The position numbers and the translations under genes were made by a program. Shown piece by piece: positions 20,577-31,838 of a stretch of 64,000 bases of DNA. Within the stretch, counting starts at the first letter, position 1. Every line of letters starts with the position of its first letter. The notes below the pieces were generated by a model. The model saw only the letters and a program-made list of their open reading frames with translations. It was not told the origin of the DNA and made no database searches. Source of the stretch: Ophiocordyceps camponoti-saundersi (nom. inval.) (Eukaryota; Ascomycota; Sordariomycetes; Hypocreales; Ophiocordycipitaceae); NCBI GenBank assembly GCA_003339415.1, contig PDHQ01000003.1, positions 248,001 to 312,000 on the forward strand. The letters run 5' to 3'.

Positions 20577-23163
20577 ATGGGCGACTTTGATCGACGACAG
20601 GCGGCGGGCCCTTATCATAACAGGAAGCGCAGGCAACGCGGTAAGGCTACTTCCCCCGGTCGATGGGCGCGAGGCAGAGGCGATGGAGCTGATGTTCTTC
20701 CATAACTACTATGCAGACGACGATGACCACTACGACCGTCGGCAGCAGCAGCGTAGACGAACCGACTCCGCGCCTGTGCCCGTCCGCCTGCGACGCCAGC
20801 TTCTCGCGCTGGCAGACTCTCCGCTGCGCCAGTGGGGAGCCGAGGTGCAAGCGGTGGCTCGCATGCTCCATGACAACGCCGACGACGAGCAGCTCTGCGA
20901 TACCTTTGTCAACTTGTCGATGCAGCTTGCGGTGGAGCAGCCCCTCAAGACACCTTTCGTCGCTGCCGTCGTCCTTGTGGCGAACACGCTCAGGCCGGCG
21001 GTCGTCGATGCTGTGCTCGCCCGCCTGGCACGCGACATCGATGGCAGTCTCGAGTCTGGCGAGTGGCGTCAGTTGAAACTGCTTCTCAAGTTCCTCGCCT
21101 GCCTCCAGCCCTGCCTGGAGGGTGATGGCATTTTTCCCCTATTGGACGAGCTTTTTGCTCGCGCCGCTGATTTGCAGACGGCCAGCTCCGAAGACGTGGG
21201 TCAACTTTCCTTCTCCCCTTTCCCCCCCTTCTCCCCGAAATCTTGCTGTTCAATATGCTGACGCCGATTCACGGGCGAAAGACGATTGGAACTGAAATTG
21301 TCAAAATTATCCTACTAACTATCCCCTATGCCGTGGCTGCTGCTCCTGGAAAATTTCAGCAACAGGCAGCCGATCTCATGGAAAAGACGGACATCATCGC
21401 CTCCGAGCCTCATGCTCTGCAGGCATTGGTCGACCCTTTCCATCCCGAGGGCGAGGACACGAGCCCGACGGCGTCCAGCAATCTTTGCATGCTGTTGCAG
21501 AAGCAGCTTCAGGCCGAGGCGGCCAATAACTGGGAGCTTGCCTGCCTTCCTCGCCCATGGCAGTTTTCACTCGAGGACATTGAGATGCAGGACAAGCTCG
21601 CCGAGGCCCCGAAACACGCGCTTCCCGCCATCAATGTCCCGAAGAACGTCGTTGCCGGACCTCGACCGTTGTTCCCCGAGGTCTTCTTCTCCGTCTATGC
21701 CGATCAAGACATCGAGTCTGTTCCCGGGCCGACTAGCATTGCGTCGTCGTTGATTCGAGACGGTCTTGTCGACACGCTCAATGTGCTTGACTTCAATCGC
21801 AACGCGGTGGCACGATACCTCATGGATCTGGATTGTTACTTCGCCGAAGGCACCTTCGTCAAGCGGGCGACTCCCTTTGACGAGCTTCGTAACTTTCCCG
21901 ACGACCGAGCCACTTGGAAGCCGGAAGATGTCGCCGTCGACACCGTCTTCTCTCAGCTTTTCCTGTTGCCTAAGCCCGAGTGCAAGGTCGTCTACTACCA
22001 CTCTGTGCTCACAGAGGCCTGCAAGCTGGCGCCCGCCGCCATCGCACCCAGCCTGGGCAGAGCTATCCGATATCTCTACCGGAACAGTCCGCGCATGGAC
22101 CTTGAGCTCAGCCACCGCTTCCTCGACTGGTTCTCCCATCACCTGAGCAACTTTGGCTTCACCTGGAAGTGGGCGGAATGGGCCGACGATGCGCAGCTGC
22201 CGGACCTTCATCCCCGCAAGTGGTTCCTTCTAGGCGCGTTGGACAAGGAGGTGCGACTCAGCTTCGCGCAGAGGATCCGGAAGACGCTACCCGATGCCTA
22301 CCAGCCTCTCATCGGGGACGATACGGACAAGGACGTGCCGGACTTTAAATATAATGATGCTGGTAAGTTTGATTTTACCTGGCCATGTTCACGGAGCTGA
22401 CACGTTGTCTGTAGAAACACCATTCTCGGCCGAGGGTCAAGAACTGGGCGCACTCCTCAAGCGCAAGGCTACGGACGAGGAGATCCAGGAAATCATCGAC
22501 AAGGTAGAAGCACAAGCCAGGGAGAGGGGTCTCGATCCCTTGGTGGCCAGTACCGACGTCTTCATGACGACCATCTGCTGGGTTGGTTCCAAGTCGCTCA
22601 GCCATGTCCTGGCGTGCATCGATCGCACCAAGGGAAGACTCGACGACGCCGGCGCAGCTTCACCGGCCGCCCGCACACAGATCCTGACGGCCGTTATGAG
22701 CTACTGGCACGCCCACCCTGGGGTGGCGCTGTCCATCGTGGAGAAGCTGCTCAACTACTCGATCCTCAGTCCGCAGACCATCGTAAACTGGACACTCGTG
22801 TCGGGCGGTACCAACGGGGGCCGGTCTCTTGCGCAGCCGTATCTGCTCGAGCTAGTATGCAACACGGTGGCCAAGGTTAGTGAACGGGTTCGGCATGTCC
22901 TCACCACGGCAGACATTACTGCCGAGGGATGCTCTCAGGACATACAGGCGATGCGAGACTTGTTTGGTGCCATCAATGACGCTCTCGCCGTTGGGGCCGG
23001 CCGTGGTAAGGACCAGAACACGATGAGCGGCGGCGACGAAGGGGACATGATTCGGCGCTGGGCGAGTCGTTGGCTTCGCGTCTTTCGACGGCTGGCTGCC
23101 ATCGAGGAGTCTTATATAGAAGCGGCCAAGGTTGATGTAATGGATACGGCGAAGGGGGGTTGA
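20577..23163 (+). CDS. Nuclear cap-binding complex large subunit CBP80
   Basis: Large subunit of the nuclear cap-binding complex, which with CBP20 binds the m7G cap of new transcripts and links it to splicing, export and decay. Four exons (20577-20640, 20717-21195, 21282-22362, 22415-23163) give 790 residues, the family's usual size. The N-terminus is an Arg/Asp-rich basic-acidic stretch (RKRRQRDDDDHYDRR) as in fungal CBP80s, likely the nuclear localisation signal, followed by the MIF4G-type helical repeats (QLLALADSPLRQWGAEVQ; FVNLSMQLAVEQPLKTPF) and middle and C-terminal domains (LFPEVFFSVYADQDIESVPG; LLNYSILSPQTIVNWTLVS, a region conserved in CBP80). Start chosen because the first 21 codons plus a spliced G join in frame to the Asp-rich segment. 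Confidence 0.92.
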
Positions 23164-24069
23164 GGCTACGGAGGGAAGGGTTAAAAGGCGAGGCTAGATG
23201 ACAAGGGCAGGGGAAACTCGTTGGGTCTGTATTGAGGTCCCCTACGGTGGCTGGGTCGACATGGGCTATGGAGAAAAAGCGCTGCTATATGAAAATGGGG
23301 TGGAAGTTATGTTTGAAAAACATCACAATATTCACTGACTCACTGTGATAATGACCAAGTCTGCTGGCTCCCTACCTTGCTATCTCAGTAGGTACCACGA
23401 GGGACATGATAAATTTGCCATGACGGAACAATGGCTGTTGTGCCATTGCTGTATGGTAGGTAGGTAGCTATCATCAGAAGTGTCGGGATCTTGAGAGATG
23501 GGCAGACAGAAAAAGGGGGGGGGGAGATGGTGACGGGTGATTGAGGGGTTTCGGGTTGTTAGATTGGAAGTTTCCTTTCACATCGAGAAATCCTCCAAGC
23601 CTTTTTCCCAAGACTTCTTCTCATGCGAAGAAACTACCTTCTTTCTTTCTTTTCCCTTTCCTCCCCTCGCCAACACCGCAATGCAAATCGCTCTTTTCTT
23701 CGTCAGCGTCGGAGATGGAGAGAAAAAAAAAAGGCTAACCAACATCCAAACGACGTATTCCATGATATTCCTTGACAGCATATGCAGCCAAGAGCTAGTT
23801 TCCCCTGGGTTGAAAGGGAGAGAAAAGGGGGGGGCAAGGGGGGGGGGGGATGGCACGAAGTTCTTCTCCGTTGAGCCGGTAAAAGAGGGAATAAAACAGC
23901 GGCAGAGGAAGAGAAAGTACGGTAAAAGGTTGGGCGTGTATATATTTGGAAGAAAGGGGGGGGGGGGGGGGGGGGCGGAGGAACGGGGCAACTACGTCCA
24001 CGACGAGGGGCCCGCCCGTCGCCGGGGGCGAGCGGGAGTGCCCCCGGCCGGGGGGGGGGGGTTTCTCCC

Positions 24070-24079
24070 NNNNNNNNNN
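24070..24079. other. Assembly gap (10 Ns)
   Basis: Ten unresolved bases between G-rich stretches. Ten Ns is a conventional scaffold-join filler, so the true gap length is unknown. Confidence 0.98.
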
Positions 24080-24127
24080 GTGTGGCAGGCGCGGGGTGGT
24101 GGGGGGGTGGGGGGGGGGGGGTGGGGT

Positions 24128-24164
<37 letters not shown>
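24128..24164. repeat. Poly-G tract beside assembly gap
   Basis: 37 uninterrupted G bases, preceded by further G runs broken by single T bases (24100-24127). Ends 23 bp from the RFTS-protein stop codon, on whose coding strand it reads as poly-C. Confidence 0.9.
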
Positions 24165-24167
<3 letters not shown>

Positions 24168-24187
24168 AGAAATGTGGAAAATTCGTG

Positions 24188-26454
24188 TCAGACGATGAGC
24201 TTGCGCTTGATCGGCGTCGGTAGGGAGTTGTCCTGGCCGTTGGGGAGGGATTTCTCGCCCATGCGCTTGATCTTGTCTAGGAGGTGACTGCGGAGTGTTG
24301 GACAAGCTTCTTCAAGGGGGATATGAGAGGGAGAGGGGGGTTGAACGTACTTGATAGGCATGTGTCCCCTACTCTCGGTGACGGCGAGACTAAGCCTCTC
24401 AAGCTGCTGAGTGTGATCCAGATGATGAGCTCGGATCCTAGCTTGGCCCTCCGAGTCGTCGCTGGCCCTGACCATGTAGTCGCATCCGTCCTGGTCACAC
24501 CGCCACGTCTCATCCGGACCTCTGGCAGACGTCTCGGGGATCCTCTCGGCGCGTATGACGACGACGGTCTGCTGCGAGGTGCTATCTTCATGATCGTTGG
24601 CATCGGAGGTGGGGGCGTCTTCCATGATGTCGTCTTCATCTTCATCTTTATCGTCATCATCGTTTTCGCCTTGGTGGTTGTCGGAGAAGTAGTGCGAATT
24701 GCGCGCCGCGCCGCCGGAACCATTGGACTCGGCGTCGCTTTCTATCTGCGAGTGCGATCGTTTCCTTTTGCCGGCTGCGGGCCGAAGGTAGCTCTTTTTA
24801 CGCCGGCCGTGGCGCTTGAGGCCTTTACTGCGCCGCGCAGCAGCTGCGTCAATTATGGACTGATCGTCGTCATCGTCAACTTCGTCTGGGTCCTGGTCCA
24901 TCGCCTCTGCGGGAGGAGGAGCTGAAGCAGGGGGGGGAGGGGGGGGAGGCGGTCCGTTCTTGTTGGATGTCCGGGGTTTGCGCTGGCGCGGGAAGAGAGT
25001 GACGGGAAAGTCAGACGGTTTGAATACTACCGGTTGGAACTCGGTGGCTGCGAGCTCCTCCAGCCAGGAGTACATGGCCTGGTTTTCTCGCTTTGCCTTG
25101 TCGAGCTTTTGGAGCAGAGGTTTGGCGTAATAATGAAGTAGCTCTTGAGCCGGTTTCCTGTGTGAGCCGACGCTGGCGTCTCTGTACATGGGAATGGAAT
25201 AGTCAAAATAAAGCTTGTTCAGCACACCCAGCGGCGTCGGCCCTTTCCTGGAACCTGATAGGTCATTCATCGTCGTCTCCAGGGCTTCGAGAACCGAGAC
25301 GAAGGCCGGGTCGTCGGCGGACGGCACCGCAGGCTTGTCAGAAGCCTGAATCGGGGGCGGGGGCGGTGGCGGCGGAGGCGGCAGCGACACCTGGGGCTTC
25401 TGGGGTTCCTTGACTGTTTTGGGCGGTGGTTGTGCGCTCGACTTGGGCGGTTCTCGTACGGCGAGGCGACGTGGCTGCGGCGCGAGGGAGCTCGTCGCTC
25501 TAGAGGATCGTTTGAGGGACAGACCTCTGAGGGCGGCTTCTTCGACGCTGGCGCTTTTGGAAAAAGGTGACGACGCGGGTCCAGGGCTGAGTTCCTCAAT
25601 GGAGATGGGAGGGATCTTGTGGGGATTTCTCATTTTATCTTCTATCTTCGCGGCGAGGTCGGAATGCTGCGTGGTGATCCATTTGTAGAGACTGGTCGCC
25701 TTCCAATCTATGGAGGCGTCAACCTGGAGAAATTGGCTGATAAAAAAGGCAGCATGCTCGCTACAGCGGGCGAAGACACCTTCACACTTGGTCCCATCGC
25801 CCACTCGGGCGGCGTATTTGTGGAAGATGACGGAGAGCTCCTGTCGCAAAGTCGGCTGCTTCGTCTTCTTACTCTTCTTGAGGGCCTTGGAGGAGTCATA
25901 AAGATCGAGCATGTGAAAATAGAAGGTAGTGGCCTCGCACATCTTGCGATACATCGGGCCATAGGCGGTCGAAGGACTGATCTCATACCATCCGCCTCGG
26001 CCGGAAACCCAGATGAGAGGGCTCCTGTCGTCTGATTCGCCGATAGCGAACGAGGTGGAATAGCGGATCTCTAGGGGAGTAGATTTTCGGATGCGGGAAA
26101 TGACTAGAGAAGAGACAAGAAGGTCAGAGCGGGATGAGAACGATAAGGAGGAGGAGGACGATGAGGAGGAGGAGGACCGGACTTACGATGTGACTTTTGA
26201 GCCGGGTCGTCAATGATTAGATGGCCTCGGATCCTAAAGGGCCCGCGGTGAGCGACGTGCAGCGCATTCTCCAGCGTCTGACCGTCCTCATTGAGGACGA
26301 CAGCGTCGCGCAGCTCGAAAATGGGCCAGTCGTCTGAAGAACGCACGTCCGATGGGATAGTCCGCACGACAGAAGCCTCCTGACGCCAGCGAAACCGACT
26401 GTCATCGATACTTTCGACGCTCGACGTCGAGGCTCGGCGGCTCCGGCCTGTCAT
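24188..26454 (-). CDS. RFTS (DNMT1 replication-foci) domain and C2H2-like zinc finger protein, possibly Raf2-like
   Basis: Three exons (26454-26187, 26103-24351, 24287-24188, minus strand) give 706 residues. Residues about 42-150 match the RFTS domain: DDWPIFELRDAVVLNEDG, GPFRIRGHLIIDD, then LIWVSGRGGWYEISPSTAYGPMYRKM, followed by a helical segment (CEATTFYFHMLDLYDSSK). The middle has two poly-Pro runs and an Asp/Glu-rich, Lys/Arg-rich nuclear-type region. Near the C-terminus lies a CX4CX18HX3H finger (CDQDGCDYMVRA to HHLDH). There is no methyltransferase catalytic domain. Known: fission-yeast Raf2 of the Clr4 H3K9 methyltransferase complex pairs an RFTS domain with a zinc finger. A heterochromatin role here is inference. 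The last intron (63 bp) is in frame and could be retained. Divergent from PUS4. Confidence 0.75.
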
Positions 26455-27224
26455 GGCTGCTGTCGCCGTTGAGCAGCGGATTGTGGCGATAGGCAGGTCT
26501 GTACCTACCTAGGATTGTGGGTGCATGGATAAGGCAAAGCAATTGTCATGGGTAGGTGAGGAATTGGCGCGACGCGTCTGTCGGTGTTGGCAGCCCCCTC
26601 AACCCCCCCGGCGCGCGTAGAGGGCCTAGTAGCGTAATAGTAGGTCCGTCCTAGGTGTCGGAAGAGAGCTATACTGGGTGTGCAGGCCTCTGTAGCCCGC
26701 TGTAGCCCGCTGAAACCCCCGCTATTGCAGCCCGGACCCGCCATTGTACAGTGCAGTTCGCTCACCCGACTCACACTATCCGCCCCTCCCTACCTGCCAA
26801 CCAGACTCGTATTCGGCATCTCATCCATTTTCTGCGAACGAGCCTCTTTTCCCCGGCTTTTCTCGTTTCGGCGTCAGTCGCCTCCAGCAGAGAGAGTATC
26901 GTCTGAGCAGGGACAGCGCCGTCCATTGGCAGAGGCGAGACAATAGGCGCCAGTCAATGACCTCTATTCGCCAATCAAGGCAATGGTAGAAAGAGGCAAA
27001 AACAACAACACATGTACCCTTCGGCAATAATTAGCGGGCCGGTACAAGTCCTACCCCGACAATTTTTGCCTCGACCCTTTTGCCTACCATTGTTTCCTTG
27101 TCTATTGTCCGCCTCTCGTCGCTTCTATATAAACAAGACCTCGTCCTCTCGTCCACTGCTCCTCTCCTCGCTCCTCACAACAAACCATCGTATGCAGCTT
27201 AGCGACCGCAAAAGTCTTCTCAAA
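26455..27224. promoter_or_regulatory. Divergent promoter region RFTS protein / PUS4
   Basis: 770 bp between divergent ATGs. The right side is pyrimidine-rich (27060-27190), the likely PUS4 leader. Two tandem 'tgtagcccgc' copies lie at 26692-26711. No other element assigned. Confidence 0.5.
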
Positions 27225-28804
27225 ATGGCTTCGGACGCTCTCCTCGACGGCGTCTTCGGTATGATGCCCTCTCCTAAGCACAGCTATGCGCATATCCGCT
27301 GACTCTCTTCCTTACAGCCATTAACAAGCCTTGTGGCTACAGCTCTGCTCAGATGATCCGCGAGTGCCAGAAGCACTTTAATCCTTCGGCCCTGTTCAAG
27401 CCCTCACTCGAGGCCAGACGGAACAAAGCCGTCGAGGAGGGTGGCGGCCATAGTATCAAGAGACGGCAGCGAACGGCCGGCAAGTTGGCATCAGTCAAAA
27501 TGGGCCATGGTGGTACCCTGGACCCTCTGGCGACCGGTGTCCTCATCCTCGGCATGGGAAATGGCACCAAGTTGCTGCCGCAGTTCCTCACCTGCACCAA
27601 GACGTATGAGACTACTCTCCTCTTCGGCGCGAGCACCGATTCATATGATCGCACCGGCCGCGTCCTAACCAAACGGCCTTACGACCACATCACCAAGGAG
27701 GCCGTTTTAGAGGCCTTGGTTTCCTTCCGCGGTAAACAGAAGCAGATGCCTCCCCTCTACTCGGCTCTCAAGATGAACGGCAAGCCGCTGTACGAGTATG
27801 CGCGCGAGGGCAAGCCTATCCCCCGCGAAATCCAATACAGGGACGTCGAGGCCCTCGAGGTCGAGCTCATAGATTGGTTCGAACCCGAAACTCATAGCTT
27901 TCGCTGGCCGGCTGATGAGGCCGAGGCGGTCGAGCGCAACCTAGCCGAGCAATTCTGGCGGCTGAAGAAGGTTCATGAGACGGGCCGACGCTTGACGCCC
28001 GAGGAGAAGTTAGAAGATGATCAAGCCATGGCGGAGCACGAGTCTTTCAAGCGCAAGTTCGAGGAGAGGCAGGACCAACTCATTACCGACGAGCCGCAAA
28101 AGAGACGCCGCACGGCAAGTCCAGCAACCGACCAAACCTCTATGCACGGCGCGCTCGGTGACTTTCCGCGTTCCCGTCGTCCCAACAAGGGGATCGGTCT
28201 CGTGGGACCGCCTCCGGACGCGGACGAGCCTCCGGCCTGGATCGACGAGGGGCCTGCGGCATGCAAGATCCGGCTGACGGTGACGTCGGGATACTATGTT
28301 CGTAGTTTCTGCCACGATTTGGGCGCCAAGCTTGGCTCTGCCGCCTTCATGGTTGATCTTTGCCGCATACGACAGAGTGACTTTGCTCTTGGCGGCGAAA
28401 ACACTCTGGAATTCAGTGATCTTTCCAAGGGAGAAGAGGTCTGGGCGCCCAAGCTTGCCGGTATGCTTGATCGCTGGAGCACCAAGGGCAAGGAGACGAA
28501 GCCTAGCGCTGCGTCCAAGAAGCCGACGTCGTCGCTTGAGGGGTCGGGGAAGACTTCGTCGCCAGTGGAGCCGACGAAGTCTTCCTCGCTAGAAGGACTG
28601 GAGAAGCCTGCGGACTCCCGAAATCAGGTCAAGACAAATGATGGGGAACAGGCCAAGGAACATGAACAGGAGCAGCCAGTTTCGAAGCGGGCCGGCTCAT
28701 CGGACCCCGAGCTAAAGGAGGAGAAGAAGCAATCGAAGACGGAGGCGCCCTCTCGCCCGACTCCTCCGCAAGAGGCGTCAGCGACGACGGCAGGCTGCGA
28801 GTGA
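27225..28804 (+). CDS. PUS4: tRNA pseudouridine-55 synthase (TruB/Pus4 family)
   Basis: Converts U55 of the T-loop of tRNAs to pseudouridine, in nucleus and mitochondria in yeast. Two exons (27225-27258, 27318-28804) give 506 residues. TruB hallmarks: AINKPCGYSSAQMIR at the start of exon 2, the catalytic motif HGGTLDPLATGVL with the nucleophilic Asp, KTYETTLLFGASTDSYDRTG, QMPPLYSALKMNGKPLYEYAREG, and near the end YYVRSFCHDLGAKLGSAAFM. A charged insertion (about residues 195-280, Lys/Glu-rich with KRRR) splits the catalytic core, and the last 110 residues are a Ser/Lys/Glu-rich disordered tail. An upstream in-frame ATG at 27192 would add eleven residues; 27225 gives the cleaner start. Confidence 0.94.
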
Positions 28805-29508
28805 TCGACAGCTCTCGATCATGCGAATTGCAACAGATCTTGGAACGATTTCGGGAATTGATGACGATCACGGATATGAACCCTTAGTGCGGCGTTGAGA
28901 GAAGATAAACGAAGTTGAGAATTACGACGAGGATGCTATTTGGCAGCACCGCCTCGGCAATTTTTTTTTCTATTACACTACCGTACAGTTGTCTTTGACC
29001 TTTCCCTGTTCTTGTCGAACTGTTCCTGACGAGCAGACGTCGATAGCAGGGAGTGGCGGAGAAAGGATAGTTGCCGTTTTCTTTGCTAGCCAGCGCGCGT
29101 AATGCGGTGGCAGAGAATGGCAGACTAATTACCTAGATACAGAACGATGAAAATGGTCTGATTTCATAAGTAGTTTGACGCCGTCTGTATCCGTAAGAAT
29201 TGTCTTATGTGCGCCATGATTCAGATGTTTTGAAGGCGGCTGGTAGCTGCTGTCCCATCGCAGCATAACGAGGACCCTGTAGACAGGGTGTTTTGACAAC
29301 ACGGGAGGCCGGCCACTGAAGCCGTCGTCGTGCGTGCGTGGTCGTCCGTCCGTCCGTTGGTAGGTATTTGCAACGTCTTCGGGGGCGGGGGTTAATTACT
29401 AGACGCCGTCCTCCCCACGGCCTTGATGCCTCGTCTCCTTTTCAGGGGGTCGGCCAGTATTTTCTGTATCTTGCACATTCCTCAGGTTTTCCCTCCATAT
29501 GTGAGTAG
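28805..29508. other. Intergenic region PUS4 / SEC2-like gene (convergent)
   Basis: 704 bp of 3' flanks of two convergent genes. Contains a T run after 28970 and a (CCGT)n-like stretch near 29345. Nothing gene-like seen. Confidence 0.5.
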
Positions 29509-30282
29509 TCACTTGTCAGTGAGGAGGTCTCTAGCCTTCTCGATGCGGCGCATGGCGACCTCTAGCCTCTCGAGGCGCCTCCGCTTCTCCAGATCGCGCT
29601 TCTCGAGGACGTCGACGCGCTCCTCGAGGCGGGCGCGGACGCGGCGCTCATCGGCGACCATGCCATTAGCTTGCTCGAATAAGCTGGCGCTGAGCTCCTC
29701 TACCTCCTTGCTGGTAGCGCTCAGGCGACCCTCTGCCTCGCGGCGCAGCATCTGTTCGCGGGTGAGGGCTTCGAGAAGGTCTTCGGTAGCGGAGGAGGAG
29801 ACGGTGGTGGCGGCGCTAGCGGGCGGGGGGGGAAGCGATGACGGCGTTTCTACGCGCAGACTGGGCGTCGACTTGCGCGGATAAAGAAGAGACGAGAGGC
29901 GGCTTGGCGCGGATTGTAGAAAGGAGGTTCGGGTCGGGCTGGGCGTCGCGGCGGGATCGAGCTTGGTCATTGACGAGGATGACGCTGTTGATGATGACGG
30001 CGTTGTGGCGCGCAGGCGCGATAGTTCGGCCTCGTAGGCGGCCCAGCGTTCGACGGCGACGGAGGCCTTGTGATTAAGTTGGCGTACTTGTGATTCGAGT
30101 TCGTGGATGCGGGCTCGCGCGACGAGAAGCTCGGCTTGCGTCTGGTCGATGGGAGGGAGGCCGATACCGCAGGCCGGACAGCAGGCCGTTGTCGTCGAGG
30201 ACGGCGGCATCATGGGCGTCGAAGTCGTCGTCGTCCTCGGCAGCGGCGTCGTCGTCATCGTCAGGACGGCTGTTGAGGACAT
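29509..30282 (-). CDS. Short Sec2-domain Rab guanine-nucleotide exchange factor
   Basis: Intronless, 257 residues. Residues about 165-255 form a long amphipathic coiled coil typical of the Sec2p GEF domain (EALTREQMLRREAEGRL; EVEELSASLFEQANGMVADE; LEKRDLEKRRRLERLE). In yeast this coiled coil activates the Rab Sec4 on secretory vesicles. Upstream are a CCPACG cysteine pair (about residues 34-39), a first short coiled coil (AELLVARARIHELESQVRQL) and a Ser/Thr/Pro-rich linker. It is much shorter than yeast Sec2 and lacks a C-terminal exocyst/PI4P-binding region, ending immediately after the coil. The start is the first ATG, inside a Thr-rich low-complexity stretch. Confidence 0.82.
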   Translation of the reverse strand: MSSTAVLTMTTTPLPRTTTTSTPMMPPSSTTTACCPACGIGLPPIDQTQAELLVARARIHELESQVRQLNHKASVAVERWAAYEAELSRLRATTPSSSTASSSSMTKLDPAATPSPTRTSFLQSAPSRLSSLLYPRKSTPSLRVETPSSLPPPPASAATTVSSSATEDLLEALTREQMLRREAEGRLSATSKEVEELSASLFEQANGMVADERRVRARLEERVDVLEKRDLEKRRRLERLEVAMRRIEKARDLLTDK

Positions 30283-31157
30283 GATCGCCCGCCTCGAGGA
30301 GGAGGGGGGGGGGAGGGCGACAGGGGAAATTGAAGCGGGGGGTGGAACGGGCTCAGGAGAGCGGGGTGTGTGACTGCGTGTGTGTTGTGTTGTGTGTGTG
30401 TGTGGATGGACGTGTGTACTTTGGCGCCAACGAGGTGATGAGATGACAAGAACGACGACAAAGAATATTCAAGCGACAAAGAAAGAGAAGCAAAGATGGA
30501 AAGTAACAAGGACAGAGGGAAAGAGGGAAAAAAACACACACAAAAACGACAAGATAGCGTGAACGAAAGCGAAGACGATGTTTCGGCCGAAGCCGTGCGC
30601 GCGAAGACGATATTGACTCTTTGAATTCGGAACTCGGCAGATTACCGGCCCGCGTAAGGAAAACGCACCTCCAGACTACAGCTATGTATGCTCACGGATA
30701 TTATATTCATACATACATACATACATGCAGTGATGGATACCTGCGCATTGTAGGTAATGCTGAGTGCATACTTACATACACACATACTAACTTACATGCA
30801 TACAATGATGCAACAGAAGAATATGTCATGAAATTGTCAAAGCCATCTTCAGCATGGCTGTAGTCAGGGGAACCTAGACCGTCACATCGTCGCCAGCGCC
30901 CTCCTCCTTCAAGGCACGACGATGGTGAGGAATGCCGGGCCCGCTATGACGCCGCCGCGCAGGGAATAGGCCACATCTCTTTCTTTCTAGACCATCGTGA
31001 ACGAGGGGTCCGGCCAATCTTGTTTCAACGGGCCCGCTAGGCGCGAAACGAGGCCATACATACTCCCTTATGCCCGGCATCATATTGTACAGACATGCTT
31101 TTTTTTCATGTGTGAATGTCCCATCCATCTGCGGCGCGAGCCTCGACCCCTATGGTC
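30283..31157. other. Intergenic region upstream of SEC2-like, downstream of CSL4
   Basis: 875 bp. Near the SEC2-like ATG is a TG-rich run (30365-30405), then A/G-rich sequence (30470-30550) and a CATA tetranucleotide run (30709-30727). No gene recognised. Confidence 0.5.
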
Positions 31158-31838
31158 TCAATTCGGCTTGGCCACCTTTCTCGCCTCGATCATACCTGTT
31201 TCGGGGTCTTTGTATTCCTTCCAACTGATGGGCACCATGTCATTGCCGGCTTCGCTGGTAGCCATGATGACGCCCAATTCGTTGGACGCCGTCGAGAGGT
31301 AATAATTGGCTTGATCGCCGAGGGATATCTGCCGTCTCACGTCAAAAGAGGCTCAAAGAGGCGGGTATAAAAGACAATGACAAAAAGAACCAACCACCCG
31401 AGCGCGGACGACATCGCCAGGCTTGAACGCCTCGTGCATTTTAACCTTATCCTTCTCCGTGGCGCGCACGTCCTGGACGCGAATGACACCCTGCCACTCT
31501 GCCTGCAACACCGTATCGCCCACCTGCTGAATGACGACAATGGCCTGCTTGGGCATCAGGCGCACTACTCGCGCCAGCACCTCGCTTCCCACGTCCGGTA
31601 GCACCTCGCGCCGGCGGCCCTGTCTCGATACCGAGATGGTAGCCGGCTCGGCACCGCTCGTGATCTTGTTGAGGCGCTTCGTCGGACCCGCTGCAGGCGT
31701 CACGACGACATCGCCCAGTAGCGACGACACCACATAGCCCTCGTAGATGTGTGTTCCGGGGCCCGGCGCGTACTTGGAGAGAGGGCCCAGTCGGGTGCCG
31801 GGGAGGACGACCGAGGGAACTTGGTCGTCGGGGGCCAT
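31158..31838 (-). CDS. CSL4: Exosome complex cap subunit Csl4
   Basis: RNA-binding cap protein of the RNA exosome, which trims and degrades RNA 3'-5' in nucleus and cytoplasm. Two exons (31838-31398, 31328-31158, minus strand) give 203 residues. N-terminal domain: [34 protein letters not shown]1-type OB fold: [21 protein letters not shown], then [42 protein letters not shown], and the C-terminal strand [20 protein letters not shown], which is typical of Csl4. The 69 bp intron falls exactly inside the S1 domain and splicing joins VRAR to ISLGD in frame. Divergent from the ABC transporter. Confidence 0.94.

Larger units (their letters stand above)
23164..24187. other. Intergenic region with G-homopolymers and assembly gap
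   Basis: 3' UTRs of the convergent CBP80 and RFTS-protein genes. G runs lie at 23515-23524, 23840-23849, 23957-23976 and about 24048-24061, and an uninterrupted 37-base run is at 24128-24164. The sequence around 23960-24164 is unreliable because it flanks a gap. No gene. Confidence 0.6.

Noticed and set aside
23537..24305. Frames on both strands across the N gap
   Set aside because: Contain the gap and G/C homopolymers (poly-Gly or poly-Pro); no coding features.
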